Positions 16,409 through 25,450 of a stretch of DNA of 64,000 nucleotides are shown one piece after another. The stretch's first letter is position 1. Each line of letters begins with the position of its first letter. This stretch comes from UBA5072 sp963822145. Its GTDB lineage: Bacteria; Bacteroidota; Bacteroidia; Bacteroidales; UBA10428. The notes under the pieces were generated by a model. The model was given only the letters and a program-made list of their open reading frames with translations. It did not search any database and had not been told where the DNA came from. Location of the stretch: contig CAWGGG010000003.1 of the NCBI GenBank assembly GCA_963822145.1, forward strand, positions 124,001 to 188,000, given 5' to 3'. Both the position numbers and the translations under genes were made by a program.

Positions 16409-17134
16409 TTATTGCGGTTTGGCAAAAATAGCCGGGTCAACCGGTACGTTGACATCCACCTTGGTAATGGCGGTAACCAGGAAAAACTGACCGCCATAGT
16501 TGGTTTCGATGGCGTAAGGAACGGTAAAACCATTGTCTGTCTTCTGATAATTGGAAAAGGTTACGATAATTTCCATTTGCTGACCCATCATGCCGGCATT
16601 CTGCGCGGTACGAATTAAATAAAAGGTTTCCGGATCAAAGAAATAGGAGGTTTCAAGGCTATCCGGACTGGTCACCTTGAGCTTATAGGCATTAACAGTA
16701 CCAACTGCTTCCTGGCCCAACAATTCAACCAGGTAACCATTCTTTGGATAATCCAGGAACGGTCCGCCGATGAGCAACTGGTCCTTACTGGCCTTATACT
16801 GATCATCGGCCATAGTTTCAGCACTGTAATTGCCCGACATGGGATTGATCTGCCAGCCCATGCTGTCGGTAACACACATCACCACCTGTGTGCCCATAAC
16901 ATCTATTTCCTGCTTGTAACCTTTGCCGTTAAGTTGTGTAATCTTCAGTGTGCCCTGGCTGCCCATGACATCCAGAGTACCTTCCATGTAAGCCGAAGAG
17001 ATCTGCGACACCAGATCCTTGCCGCCGATGGCGTTGATATATTTGCCAATGATTTCATCAGCAGTTTGGGCCGATGCGAAGGCAACACCCAGTAATGCAA
17101 ATGTTGATAATGTTAATAGCCTGATCGTTTTCAT
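16409..17134 (-). CDS. periplasmic LolA-like / outer-membrane-lipoprotein-sorting-like protein
   Basis: 241 residues with a clear signal peptide (about 1-22, LSTFALLGVAFASAQT). The mature part starts with TADEIIGKYINAIGG, the usual opening of bacteroidotal LolA/LolB-fold proteins annotated as outer membrane lipoprotein-sorting proteins, and is a run of short beta strands (SLETSYFFDPETFYLIRT, VTFSNYQKTDNGFTVPY). No lipobox cysteine, so it is probably soluble periplasmic. The role in lipoprotein transport is not established for this subfamily. A terminator lies just past its stop. Confidence 0.75.
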   Translation of the reverse strand: MKTIRLLTLSTFALLGVAFASAQTADEIIGKYINAIGGKDLVSQISSAYMEGTLDVMGSQGTLKITQLNGKGYKQEIDVMGTQVVMCVTDSMGWQINPMSGNYSAETMADDQYKASKDQLLIGGPFLDYPKNGYLVELLGQEAVGTVNAYKLKVTSPDSLETSYFFDPETFYLIRTAQNAGMMGQQMEIIVTFSNYQKTDNGFTVPYAIETNYGGQFFLVTAITKVDVNVPVDPAIFAKPQ

Positions 17135-17261
17135 TTTTGTATGTTTTTTTTGTATTGATGAGGTAAAAATTTAATGGTTGAATTTATTAAAATTATTCTA
17201 AAAGTCACGATTATTAACAAGAAAGAATTAAAAAGCCCGCCTGTGCCGGATGCATAAGGAC

Positions 17262-19907
17262 CTAGATCCCCTCCATAACAGCTTTAATCATTGCTACGGC
17301 TTTATCAACAGCCCGATGAAGGTTTTCCGGATTTTTGCCCCCTGCTGTAGCAAAAAAGGGTTGTCCCCCGCCGCTGCCTTCGAACTCCCTGGCTGCAGTT
17401 TTGACAATTTCTCCGGCGTGCAGCTTCTTATCACGCACAAGCTGGTCGGGTATCATTACTGCCAGATGGGGCCTATCGCCAATATTGGCCCCGATAATGA
17501 CAACGAGGTTTTCTTTTTCATTTCTTAGTCCCATTGCAACATCCTTGATGATGGCAGCATCCACGGTGGCTCCGTCAGCGATGTCGCATATAAGATCATA
17601 GCTGCCGGAATGGCGGATATTTTTGAGCAGGTGTTCCCTGAGGATCCGGGCGGATTCACGCATGAATTTCTCCACCTGTTTTTGCAGGAAGGCCCTTTCC
17701 TGAACGAGATTGGTCAAAGCTTTAACTACATCCTGTGGATTATTCAGGAGTTGTTCCACCGATTTCAGTTTAATTTCGAGGTTCTGATACCAGGCCTCAG
17801 CCTTTTCTCCGGTGACTGCTTCGATACGACGGATTCCGGCTGCAATGGAGCCTTCAGAAATTATTTTGAAAAGCCCGATCTGGCTTGTGGAATCCACATG
17901 TGTACCACCGCATAGCTCAACCGAATCACCGAATTGTATCACCCTTACTGTATCACCGTATTTCTCGCCAAAAAGTGCTATCGCCCCCATGCTTTTGGCC
18001 TGGTCCATTAAAGCATTGCGCCATTCTTTCCGTTCGATGCCCTGACGGATCTTTTGATTCACTGCCTTTTCAACGGCATTAATTTCCTCAGCTGTCATTT
18101 TCTGAAAATGAGAGAAGTCGAACCTCAGATAATCGGCATTCACCAGTGAACCCTTCTGCTCCACATGCTTCCCGATTACCTGACGCAAGGCGTGATGGAG
18201 CAGGTGCGTAGCAGTATGATTGTGCGCTGTTTCCAGGCGTTTGGTTTGCGATACCACTGCTTCGAAGACGGCTGATGTATCCTGAGGCAGTTTATCTGCC
18301 AGGTGGATTACCAGGCCATGTTCCTTGAAAGTATTAAGGATGCTGATCTTTTCCTCCCCATCATCGAGATAACCCACGTCACCCACCTGCCCGCCGCTTT
18401 CGGCATAAAACGGAGTCTGGTTGAAAACCAGGTGAAACAGCTGTTTATCCTTAATTCTCACCTTACGGAACCTGGAGATCTTCACTTCGGCCCGTAAATG
18501 ATCGTAGCCTACAAAGTCACTTTGGCTACCGTCGGTGCGAACGATGATCCAGTCGGCCGACTCCACCAGGGCAGCGGATTTGGAACGACTGCGCTGCTCA
18601 GCCATTTCCTGGTCAAATTCCGATTTATTCACCGTTAAGCCATTCTCTTTCAGGATAAGTTCCGTGAGATCGAGTGGAAAACCATAAGTGTCATAAAGTT
18701 CAAAGGCAATCTTACCATCAAGCACCTGGCTCTTTTGATTTATCATGACTTGAATGCTGTCCTTCAGCCGTTTGTCGCCGGTTTCCAGGGTATGCAGAAA
18801 AGATAGTTCCTCTTCATACATGACCCTTTCAATGAGCTGCCGCTGCTGCCCGAGTTCCGGGAAGGCCTCTCCCATGGAAGACAGGAGGGCCGGAACCAAC
18901 TTATACATAACCGGCCGGTTCTGATTCAGGAAGGTGTAACTATATCGCACTGCCCTGCGCAGGATACGTCGGATGACATAGCCGGCTTTGACATTTGAGG
19001 GAAGCTGACCGTCAGCAATGGCAAAGGAAATAGCACGCAGATGGTCTGCTACCACACGCATGGCAATATCTGCCTGCTCTGATTTTCCATAAGGAATACC
19101 TGCCAGGGTTGATATCTCCCGGATAACAGGCTGGAAAATATCCGTATCATAATTGGAAGTTCTGTGCTGTAAAGCCATGCAAAGCCGTTCGAATCCCATG
19201 CCCGTATCCACATGTTTGCGGGGAAGGGGCACCAGTTCTCCGGTCACTTTCCGGTTGTATTGTATGAATACCAGGTTCCAGATTTCAATAACCAGGGGAT
19301 GTCCCTGGTTTACGAGCCGGCTTCCGTCAAGTGTCTTTCTATCCTGTTCAGTCCGCAAATCCACGTGTATTTCCGAACAGGGGCCGCAGGGTCCGGAATC
19401 ACCCATCTCCCAGAAGTTATCTTTCTTATTGCCGGTCAGAATACGTTTTTCATCGACCCAGGCTTTCCAGTAACCAAGTGAATCAATATCCTGTTCCAGC
19501 TTCTCCGATACATCCCCCTCAAAAACAGTAACATAAATGCGATCCTTATCCATGCCCAAAACATCGGTCAGGAACTCCCAGGCCCACCGGATGGCCTCTT
19601 CCTTGAAATAATCACCGAAAGACCAGTTGCCGAGCATTTCAAACATGGTATGATGGTAACCATCGTGGCCAACCTCTTCCAGGTCATTATGCTTTCCTGA
19701 TACCCTGAGGCATTTCTGAGAATTGGCGATACGCCTGAATTTAACCGGTGCGTTATCCAGGAAAACATCCTTAAACTGGTTCATACCCGCATTGGTGAAC
19801 ATAAGTGTAGGGTCACCCTTCACCACCATGGGGGCTGACGGTACTATCTCATGACCCTTATCGCGGAAGAAATCGAGGAATTTTTGACGAACGACAGCAG
19901 AATTCAT
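17262..19907 (-). CDS. alaS: alanyl-tRNA synthetase
   Basis: Charges tRNA-Ala; 881 residues, full length. Catalytic core at the N-terminus (FFRDKGHEIVPSAPM, LMFTNAGMNQFKDVF, ADHLRAISFAIADGQLPSN). The editing domain has the two zinc-binding motifs HNHTATHLLHHAL and CGGTHVDST, and the C-terminal C-Ala/DHHA1 domain ends with GGGGQPFFATAGG-type sequence (here GSGGGQPFFATAGGK). The start MNSAVVRQKFLDFFRDKGHE matches the family. The gene lies divergent from the peptidase gene at 20044. Confidence 0.98.
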   Translation of the reverse strand: MNSAVVRQKFLDFFRDKGHEIVPSAPMVVKGDPTLMFTNAGMNQFKDVFLDNAPVKFRRIANSQKCLRVSGKHNDLEEVGHDGYHHTMFEMLGNWSFGDYFKEEAIRWAWEFLTDVLGMDKDRIYVTVFEGDVSEKLEQDIDSLGYWKAWVDEKRILTGNKKDNFWEMGDSGPCGPCSEIHVDLRTEQDRKTLDGSRLVNQGHPLVIEIWNLVFIQYNRKVTGELVPLPRKHVDTGMGFERLCMALQHRTSNYDTDIFQPVIREISTLAGIPYGKSEQADIAMRVVADHLRAISFAIADGQLPSNVKAGYVIRRILRRAVRYSYTFLNQNRPVMYKLVPALLSSMGEAFPELGQQRQLIERVMYEEELSFLHTLETGDKRLKDSIQVMINQKSQVLDGKIAFELYDTYGFPLDLTELILKENGLTVNKSEFDQEMAEQRSRSKSAALVESADWIIVRTDGSQSDFVGYDHLRAEVKISRFRKVRIKDKQLFHLVFNQTPFYAESGGQVGDVGYLDDGEEKISILNTFKEHGLVIHLADKLPQDTSAVFEAVVSQTKRLETAHNHTATHLLHHALRQVIGKHVEQKGSLVNADYLRFDFSHFQKMTAEEINAVEKAVNQKIRQGIERKEWRNALMDQAKSMGAIALFGEKYGDTVRVIQFGDSVELCGGTHVDSTSQIGLFKIISEGSIAAGIRRIEAVTGEKAEAWYQNLEIKLKSVEQLLNNPQDVVKALTNLVQERAFLQKQVEKFMRESARILREHLLKNIRHSGSYDLICDIADGATVDAAIIKDVAMGLRNEKENLVVIIGANIGDRPHLAVMIPDQLVRDKKLHAGEIVKTAAREFEGSGGGQPFFATAGGKNPENLHRAVDKAVAMIKAVMEGI

Positions 19908-19970
19908 GTATGATCTCGTAAAAAAATGATGAATTATAGTTTTTGGTTTAACAAATCTTTGCTAAATTGA

Positions 19971-20002
19971 TTTGTAAAATTAGTTTTTTTCCCATAGTTT
20001 TG
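19971..20002 (+). promoter_or_regulatory. bacteroidotal promoter for the LytM peptidase pair
   Basis: tttg at 19971-19974 and tagttttg at 19995-20002 (TAnnTTTG) are separated by 20 bp, the expected -33/-7 layout. The start codon at 20044 follows 41 bp later. Good match on both boxes. Confidence 0.6.
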
Positions 20003-20043
20003 TTGCATTCGTACTGTATTAATTATTAATTAGTTGCATTTGC

Positions 20044-21006
20044 TTGATATATAGAAAGAAAAAATATCATTTCAATCCTCTGTCACTCGAATATGAGGAG
20101 ATCAAGATTACCAAGGGTCACCGCAGCAGGATTATCATGATGTATTTTCTTGGTATTCTGATAATTGCAGGCTTATCCGGCTATTTGCTCAACAATCATT
20201 TAGGTTCACAGGAAGCTCGCGTGCTTGAAAAACAGGTTGACAAACTGAACCGGGAAATGCAGTTACTTTTTACCAAAGGCAGGAACCTGAGTGCCTTGTT
20301 ACGAAACGACCTGTTTCATAAAGACAATCAATACCGAACCATACTTCAGATTGATACCCTGTCTTATTCCATCCGGCTTGCAGGTTCAGGCGGTACAGCC
20401 GCCACTGAGGAGCTTTCCCGGCATTATGAGCTCTCCTACCAACTGGACCATCTGATAAAGGGTTTGGACCAGCAAATGAAAATTCAGTCTGGATCTTTTG
20501 AGACTATTTATCAAAAAGCCCGGGACTATACCAGACAACAAACCAGTCTGCCTGCCATTCAGCCGGTTTCAAAAAATGATGTAATCATGATCAGCTCTGA
20601 TTTCGGCTTGCGTTCGGATCCCTTTCTGTTTTTGCAGCAAGTCCACTGTGGTCTTGATTTCGTGACCCCCATTGGTAAAAATGTTTATGCTACGGGGGAC
20701 GGAATTGTAACTTTTGTGCAATATTCTCGTACAGGTTATGGAAATGAAATCGTTATAGATCACAAGTTTGGATTTGGTTCCCGCTATGCTCACCTCCATG
20801 AAATTTTGGTAAAAGAAGGAGAAGTAATAAAACGGGGACAGGTAATCGGTACCGTGGGACAGTCAGGAAGGGCAACAGGACCACATTTGCATTATGAAGT
20901 ACTTTTTGAAAACAAACCTGTAAATCCTGCCTATTATTTCGATACCAGTTTAACCCAGGAGGAATACGCACAGATTATTAACCAGGCAAAGAATCACATT
21001 AACTGA
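20044..21006 (+). CDS. M23 (LytM) family peptidase, membrane-anchored
   Basis: 320 residues. One membrane helix (about 31-49), a coiled-coil/helical periplasmic stalk (about 52-175) and a C-terminal LytM domain with intact zinc ligands: HCGLDF (HxxxD) and GPHLHYEV (HxH). It should cleave peptide cross-links in peptidoglycan or act in an EnvC-like activator complex; the intact ligands favour an active enzyme. No ATG exists at a suitable place; the TTG at 20044 gives MIYRKKKYHFNPLSLEYEE, which aligns with the start of the next gene (MGKIKYKFNPDSLSYYKVE) and is therefore chosen. Tandem paralogue follows after 19 bp. Confidence 0.9.
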   Translation: MIYRKKKYHFNPLSLEYEEIKITKGHRSRIIMMYFLGILIIAGLSGYLLNNHLGSQEARVLEKQVDKLNREMQLLFTKGRNLSALLRNDLFHKDNQYRTILQIDTLSYSIRLAGSGGTAATEELSRHYELSYQLDHLIKGLDQQMKIQSGSFETIYQKARDYTRQQTSLPAIQPVSKNDVIMISSDFGLRSDPFLFLQQVHCGLDFVTPIGKNVYATGDGIVTFVQYSRTGYGNEIVIDHKFGFGSRYAHLHEILVKEGEVIKRGQVIGTVGQSGRATGPHLHYEVLFENKPVNPAYYFDTSLTQEEYAQIINQAKNHIN

Positions 21007-21025
21007 ATTACGAAATTTTTCAACG

Positions 21026-21997
21026 ATGGGCAAGATCAAATATAAATTCAATCCTGATTCACTCAGCTACTATAAGGTTGAATCTTCCTTCAAGCAAAAA
21101 GCACTTAAGGTTTCTGCCTATTTTTTTGCTTTTCTGGTGAATGCCAGTATCGGTTATCTCCTGTATTCGCTGGCCTTTGATTCTCCCAAGGAAAAAGGTC
21201 TCAAAAGACAGATCAGCGAAATGAGCCTGAATATTGAATTGTTTAACAAACAGCTGGACAATATCGAATCGGTACTTTCAGATATGCAGCAGCGTGATGA
21301 CAACATTTACAGAACGATCTTCGAAGCTGATCCCCTGAATTATTCAGTTAGGGAAGCTGGCTTTGGCGGTTCCAACCGGTATAAGAACCTTGAAAAACTG
21401 GAAAATTCACAAATGGTCATCAATACGGCGAAACGCCTGGATATCATTAAGGGGAAAGTAGTTATCCAGTCAAAATCCTACGATGAACTCCTAAAGATGG
21501 CGTTTAACAAGGAAAAAATGCTGGCCTCCATACCTGCCATCCAGCCCATTGCCAACAAGGATCTTGAAAGAACAGCATCGGGTTGGGGATACAGGATTCA
21601 TCCCATTTATAAAATCAAGAAATTTCACTATGGAATCGATTTTACCGCTCCCACCGGGACAGATGTTTATGTAACCGGTGATGGAACGGTTGAGGAAATT
21701 GAGTCCTCCCACAGGGGCTATGGCAATTCAATCATCATTAATCACGGATTTGGCATAAAAACCCTGTATGCCCACATGGACAGGTTCAATATAAGAAAAG
21801 GACAAAAAGTAAAACGTGGTGATATTATTGGTTACGTTGGCAATTCGGGACTTTCCACAGCTCCTCACCTGCACTATGAAGTTCTCCGGGGAGGTGAAAA
21901 AGTGAATCCCATCAATTATTTCTTCAACGACCTCACGGCAGATGAATACGATCGTATGATCGAACTCTCCATGCAGCCCGGACAGTCGTTCGATTAG
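21026..21997 (+). CDS. M23 (LytM) family peptidase, tandem paralogue
   Basis: 323 residues, same architecture as the gene just upstream: membrane helix (about 28-48), helical stalk, LytM domain with HYGIDF and APHLHYEV, so zinc ligands are intact. Paralogy runs through the whole length (LNYSVREAGFGG here versus LSYSIRLAGSGG upstream; both with SIPAIQPI or SLPAIQPV before the catalytic domain), so this is an old tandem duplication. The two may form a heteromer, which is inference. A hairpin repeat array starts a few bases after the stop. Confidence 0.92.
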   Translation: MGKIKYKFNPDSLSYYKVESSFKQKALKVSAYFFAFLVNASIGYLLYSLAFDSPKEKGLKRQISEMSLNIELFNKQLDNIESVLSDMQQRDDNIYRTIFEADPLNYSVREAGFGGSNRYKNLEKLENSQMVINTAKRLDIIKGKVVIQSKSYDELLKMAFNKEKMLASIPAIQPIANKDLERTASGWGYRIHPIYKIKKFHYGIDFTAPTGTDVYVTGDGTVEEIESSHRGYGNSIIINHGFGIKTLYAHMDRFNIRKGQKVKRGDIIGYVGNSGLSTAPHLHYEVLRGGEKVNPINYFFNDLTADEYDRMIELSMQPGQSFD

Positions 21998-22000
21998 TAA

Positions 22001-22127
22001 GGTTGCGGGTTGTGATGGTTGTGGGTTGTGGTGGTTGATTAAACAACCACAACCCACAACAACCACAACAACCACAACAACCACAACAATCACAACAACC
22101 ACAACAATCACAACAATCACAACAACC
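22001..22127. repeat. inverted-arm array, ggttgtggt / accacaaca units
   Basis: Left arm 22001-22037 (ggttgcgggttgtgatggttg...), centre attaaa, right arm 22044-22127 (9 nt period: caaccacaa, caacaatca). The arms are complementary next to the centre (tgtggtggttg / caaccacaac). Placed between the peptidase stop and the merR-type gene. Confidence 0.9.
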
Positions 22128-22204
22128 TCCAACTTTTTCCCCTCAACCACTGGTTTAACCAAATTTATTTATTTATCTTAGGGTGTCCAATTAATCCTGA
22201 GAGC

Positions 22205-22540
22205 ATGCCCTATAAAGAAAAAAAGGTTGAAAAATTATATTATTCCATCGGTGAGGTGGCCGAAATTTTTGGCGTAAACGCATCACTGATTCGTTTCTGG
22301 GAAAAGGAATTTGACATTATAAAACCCAAGAAGAACAAAAAGGGAAACAGGTTTTTTACCAGACAGGATATTGACAACATTCAACTGATCTACCACCTCG
22401 TAAAGGAGAAGGGTCTTACCCTGAACGGGGCAAAAAAGAAAATCAAAGAAAATAAGGACGACACCAACAATAACCACGAAGTCATCAAGACACTCACCGA
22501 AATCAAAACCTTGCTGCTTGAAATAAAAGATTCCCTATAA
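22205..22540 (+). CDS. MerR-family transcriptional regulator
   Basis: 111 residues. MerR-type winged helix fills the first 75: YYSIGEVAEIFGVNASLIRFWEKE, then NRFFTRQDIDNIQLIYHLVKEKGLTLNGAKKKI. The rest is a short coiled coil (KTLTEIKTLLLEIKDSL) for dimerisation; there is no effector domain and no cysteine for metal sensing. This short form is conserved in Bacteroidota near the Nif3-like gene, as here (32 bp gap). Target genes are unknown. Confidence 0.9.
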   Translation: MPYKEKKVEKLYYSIGEVAEIFGVNASLIRFWEKEFDIIKPKKNKKGNRFFTRQDIDNIQLIYHLVKEKGLTLNGAKKKIKENKDDTNNNHEVIKTLTEIKTLLLEIKDSL

Positions 22541-22571
22541 AAGTTCAGGTTGAAGGCAACATCTGCGGATT

Positions 22572-23666
22572 ATGAAACTTTCGGAAGTCATCGCTGTATT
22601 TGAAACTGTAGCGCCTCCAGCTTACCAGGAACCTTATGATAATGCAGGGTTGGTTACCGGTAATGGGGATCTGGAAGTTACCGCAGCACTCCTGTGCATT
22701 GATGTGACTGAGGACATTATCAGCGAGGCCATGCGTATGGGTGCCAACCTGATCATCTCACATCACCCCGTATTGTTCCATTCTTTAAAAAGCATTACCG
22801 GGAAGAACCAGACTGAAAGGATTCTTATTACTGCCCTTTCCCATAATATTGCACTCTACAGCGTGCACACCAACCTGGATAATATTTATGGGGGCGTGAA
22901 CCAGAAGATATGCCAGAAACTTGATCTTCAGCATCTGAAAATCCTTTTACCATTACCGGACGGACTGAGGAAGCTCGTCACCTATGTTCCCCTAGCCCAT
23001 GCTTCAGGAGTGAGGCAGGCCCTTTTTGATGCCGGGGCAGGTAATATCGGAGCCTATGATTCCTGCAGCTTCAGTTCAGAAGGAAGGGGTAGCTTTCGGG
23101 CGCCTGAAGGAACCAATCCCTTTACCGGGGAGATCGGCAAACTCCATTTTGAGGAGGAGACCAGGATTGAAACCGTTTTCCCTGCCATCCTTAAATCCCG
23201 TATCGTTGCAGCACTCCTGAAGGCACACCCGTATGAAGAGGTTGCCTATGACATTTTCCCCTTGGATAATTCCTATGACCGCGCCGGATCCGGAATGATC
23301 GGAGAATTGCGGGAACCTTTAGAAATTATGGACTTTCTGAACCGGGTTAAAGAAACTTTCGGATGCCGGGTTTTGCGGTACAGCCCGCTCGTCCGCAACA
23401 CAATCAGAAAAGTAGCGGTATGCGGAGGTAGCGGATCATTTTTGATTCCTAAAGCCATTGCTGCCGGGGCCGATGTTTTCATCACCGGCGAAGTTAAATA
23501 TCATCAGTTTTTTGATGCCGAAAAGCATCTTGTTATCGTAGATACAGGTCATTATGAAAGCGAACGGTTCACAATTGAAATATTTTATGAAATACTTATA
23601 AAAAATTTACCTAATTTTGCAGTCCATTTTTCAAGCATTAATACCAGTCCTATTAATTATTTATAA
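22572..23666 (+). CDS. Nif3-like dinuclear metal centre protein (YbgI/YqfO family)
   Basis: 364 residues. The two Nif3 halves hold the metal ligands: LIISHHPVLFHSLKSI and YSVHTNLDNIYGGVN in the first half, FITGEVKYHQFFDAEKH and VDTGHYESERF in the second. Between them is the CutA/PII-like insertion (about 130-235, LVTYVPLAHASGVRQALFDAGAGNIGAYDSCSFSS) that marks the long YqfO type. Often annotated GTP cyclohydrolase 1 type 2, but the physiological role is not settled. It is followed after 3 bp by the zinc-ribbon protein gene, a conserved pairing. Confidence 0.93.
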   Translation: MKLSEVIAVFETVAPPAYQEPYDNAGLVTGNGDLEVTAALLCIDVTEDIISEAMRMGANLIISHHPVLFHSLKSITGKNQTERILITALSHNIALYSVHTNLDNIYGGVNQKICQKLDLQHLKILLPLPDGLRKLVTYVPLAHASGVRQALFDAGAGNIGAYDSCSFSSEGRGSFRAPEGTNPFTGEIGKLHFEEETRIETVFPAILKSRIVAALLKAHPYEEVAYDIFPLDNSYDRAGSGMIGELREPLEIMDFLNRVKETFGCRVLRYSPLVRNTIRKVAVCGGSGSFLIPKAIAAGADVFITGEVKYHQFFDAEKHLVIVDTGHYESERFTIEIFYEILIKNLPNFAVHFSSINTSPINYL

Positions 23667-23669
23667 GGT

Positions 23670-24440
23670 ATGGCAGAAGTAAAAAAACAGGTAACCGAAG
23701 TTGCAGAACTTACCATTGAGGAAAAACTCAGGGCGATGTACAAGTTGCAGTTGATCAATTCCGAAATTGATAAAATAAGAACATTGAGGGGTGAATTGCC
23801 GCTCGAGGTGCAGGATCTGGAGGATGAAATAGCTGGTCTCGAGACCCGTATTGAAAAACTGCAGGAAGAAATCAAGAGTTTTGATTCTGCCATCAACAGC
23901 AAAAAGAACGATATTGTAAATTCCAAGGGATTGATCAAGAAATACGAAGAGCAGCAGAATAATGTAAGAAACAACCGTGAATTTGACTCTCTTTCCAAAG
24001 AAATTGAATTCCAGACCCTTGAAATCGAGCTGAGCGAAAAGCGGATCAAGGAATTTACGGTCCAGGAAAAAGAAAAGACTGAATACATCGAAGAATCCAA
24101 AAAGAACCTGGAAGAAAGAAAGAACGATCTCCAGCTGAAAAAATCAGAACTTGAGGATATTACTTCCGATACGCAGAAGGAAGAAGAACAGCTTCTTAAA
24201 AAGCGACAGGAATATGAGCATATTATTGAGGAAAGGTTGCTCACCGCTTACAAGAAGATCAGGAAAAATGCCCGCAACGGACTGGCAGTAGTATCTGTAG
24301 AACGTGACGCCTGCGGCGGTTGCTTTAACCAGATACCGCCTCAACGCCAATTGGATATCCGTTCGCGCAAAAAGATTATAGTCTGTGAGTATTGTGGCCG
24401 GATTTTAGTGGATATGGATTTGGTAGAAGAAGAAAGGTAA
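23670..24440 (+). CDS. zinc-ribbon coiled-coil protein (C4-type, CT398/DUF164-like)
   Basis: 256 residues. Residues about 15-195 form a long antiparallel coiled coil (ELPLEVQDLEDEIAGLETRIEKL and onwards). The C-terminus is a C4 zinc ribbon: CGGCFNQIPP ... CEYCGRILVD. Proteins of this family pair with Nif3-like proteins in many genomes and are suspected to bind nucleic acid or serve the secretion/translation machinery; no firm function. Translational coupling with the preceding gene is likely (3 bp gap). Highly charged with few aromatic residues. Confidence 0.9.
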   Translation: MAEVKKQVTEVAELTIEEKLRAMYKLQLINSEIDKIRTLRGELPLEVQDLEDEIAGLETRIEKLQEEIKSFDSAINSKKNDIVNSKGLIKKYEEQQNNVRNNREFDSLSKEIEFQTLEIELSEKRIKEFTVQEKEKTEYIEESKKNLEERKNDLQLKKSELEDITSDTQKEEEQLLKKRQEYEHIIEERLLTAYKKIRKNARNGLAVVSVERDACGGCFNQIPPQRQLDIRSRKKIIVCEYCGRILVDMDLVEEER

Positions 24441-24529
24441 TCCTGAATACTAACATCGCCTCAATTACCGTTCTTATTTATAAGCGTTTATCATTTGCCG
24501 GCTTTTTTCATTTTATTATGCTATTTTAC

Positions 24530-24537
24530 TATCTTTG
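24530..24537 (+). promoter_or_regulatory. candidate -7 box upstream of the DUF6089-like gene
   Basis: tatctttg fits TAnnTTTG and lies 20 bp before ATG 24558. No convincing -33 TTTG at 17-23 bp spacing; the AT-rich stretch upstream may suffice. Confidence 0.35.
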
Positions 24538-24557
24538 TTTTACCCTAAAAAAAGGAT

Positions 24558-25340
24558 ATGCTTAGATGGTTTATATCCACGGTAATTGCATTAATTCTTA
24601 TTGTCCCTGTTCAAGCGCAGCAATGGAAACTGAAAAGGATTGAAGCCATTTTGGGGATTGGCACCACCAATGTTTACAGCGATCTCGGCGGTGCACCCAA
24701 TGCTACCAGTGTCTTGTTTATCAAGGATATAACTTTCCGGAGTACCCGGCCTTCCGTATATGCAGGGGTGCGGTATCGGATGAAACCAAACCAATCTCTT
24801 AAAACTTCTTTCATTTACGGGTACAGCAAAACTCAGGATTATTCAGGATCCCGGAATGAGAACCGCGGGTTTACCTCTGTTACACAACTTTTAGAAATCT
24901 CAGGTAATTACGAGTATTATTTCCTCCCTGAACAACGCCGGCTGCGTTCTGCAGCTATGTTTAACCGCAGGGGAATGATCAACGACTATTCCTCCTTTGG
25001 TGCCTATTTGTTCATAGGACTCGGTGCAACCTTGTATTGGCCGAACCTTAAAATTGATGAACCCAGGGAAGGTGATCAGTATAAAGACAATATGGGGATA
25101 ACTGCTTCCTTGCCTATTGGCGCAGGTTTTAAATACATCATCAGCGATAAGTGGATGTTGGGATATGAAATCGGCTACCGGTTAACCCTGACGGATTATC
25201 TGGATGGTTTTATATCCCCCTATTCCAGTAGTCCGGACAGCTATTGGATTTCCTCCATCAATCTGAGCTATCGTATACCTACCTCTCGCCGGGGCCTTCC
25301 TATTTTCATGGACAAACAATGGAGAAGGGCAAAGTTTTGA
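24558..25340 (+). CDS. outer-membrane beta-barrel protein (DUF6089-like)
   Basis: 260 residues with a signal peptide (about 1-20, IALILIVPVQAQQ). The mature part alternates amphipathic strands (SVYAGVRYRMKPNQSLKTSF, LEISGNYEYYFLP, SSFGAYLFIGLGATLYWPN, MLGYEIGYRLTLTDYLDG, SINLSYRIP), the mark of a small 8-stranded outer-membrane barrel. Resembles DUF6089 proteins found upstream of uppS/bamA in Bacteroidota. A second, diverged member follows. Exact function unknown. Confidence 0.8.
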   Translation: MLRWFISTVIALILIVPVQAQQWKLKRIEAILGIGTTNVYSDLGGAPNATSVLFIKDITFRSTRPSVYAGVRYRMKPNQSLKTSFIYGYSKTQDYSGSRNENRGFTSVTQLLEISGNYEYYFLPEQRRLRSAAMFNRRGMINDYSSFGAYLFIGLGATLYWPNLKIDEPREGDQYKDNMGITASLPIGAGFKYIISDKWMLGYEIGYRLTLTDYLDGFISPYSSSPDSYWISSINLSYRIPTSRRGLPIFMDKQWRRAKF

Positions 25341-25450
25341 CCCGGCAACTGCCTCGCTTTTTGCATTTTTCATTTTTTTTAAGATTATTTATGATTTCAA
25401 GCGCTAAAATTCTGTTACTTTGCGTTTATTTCTAAAACGCCTGATCTCTG

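Noticed and set aside
17222..17262. Possible terminator after alaS
   Set aside because: A GC-rich patch followed by TTTTT on the minus strand is present, but only about 3 bp pair, too few for a stem.
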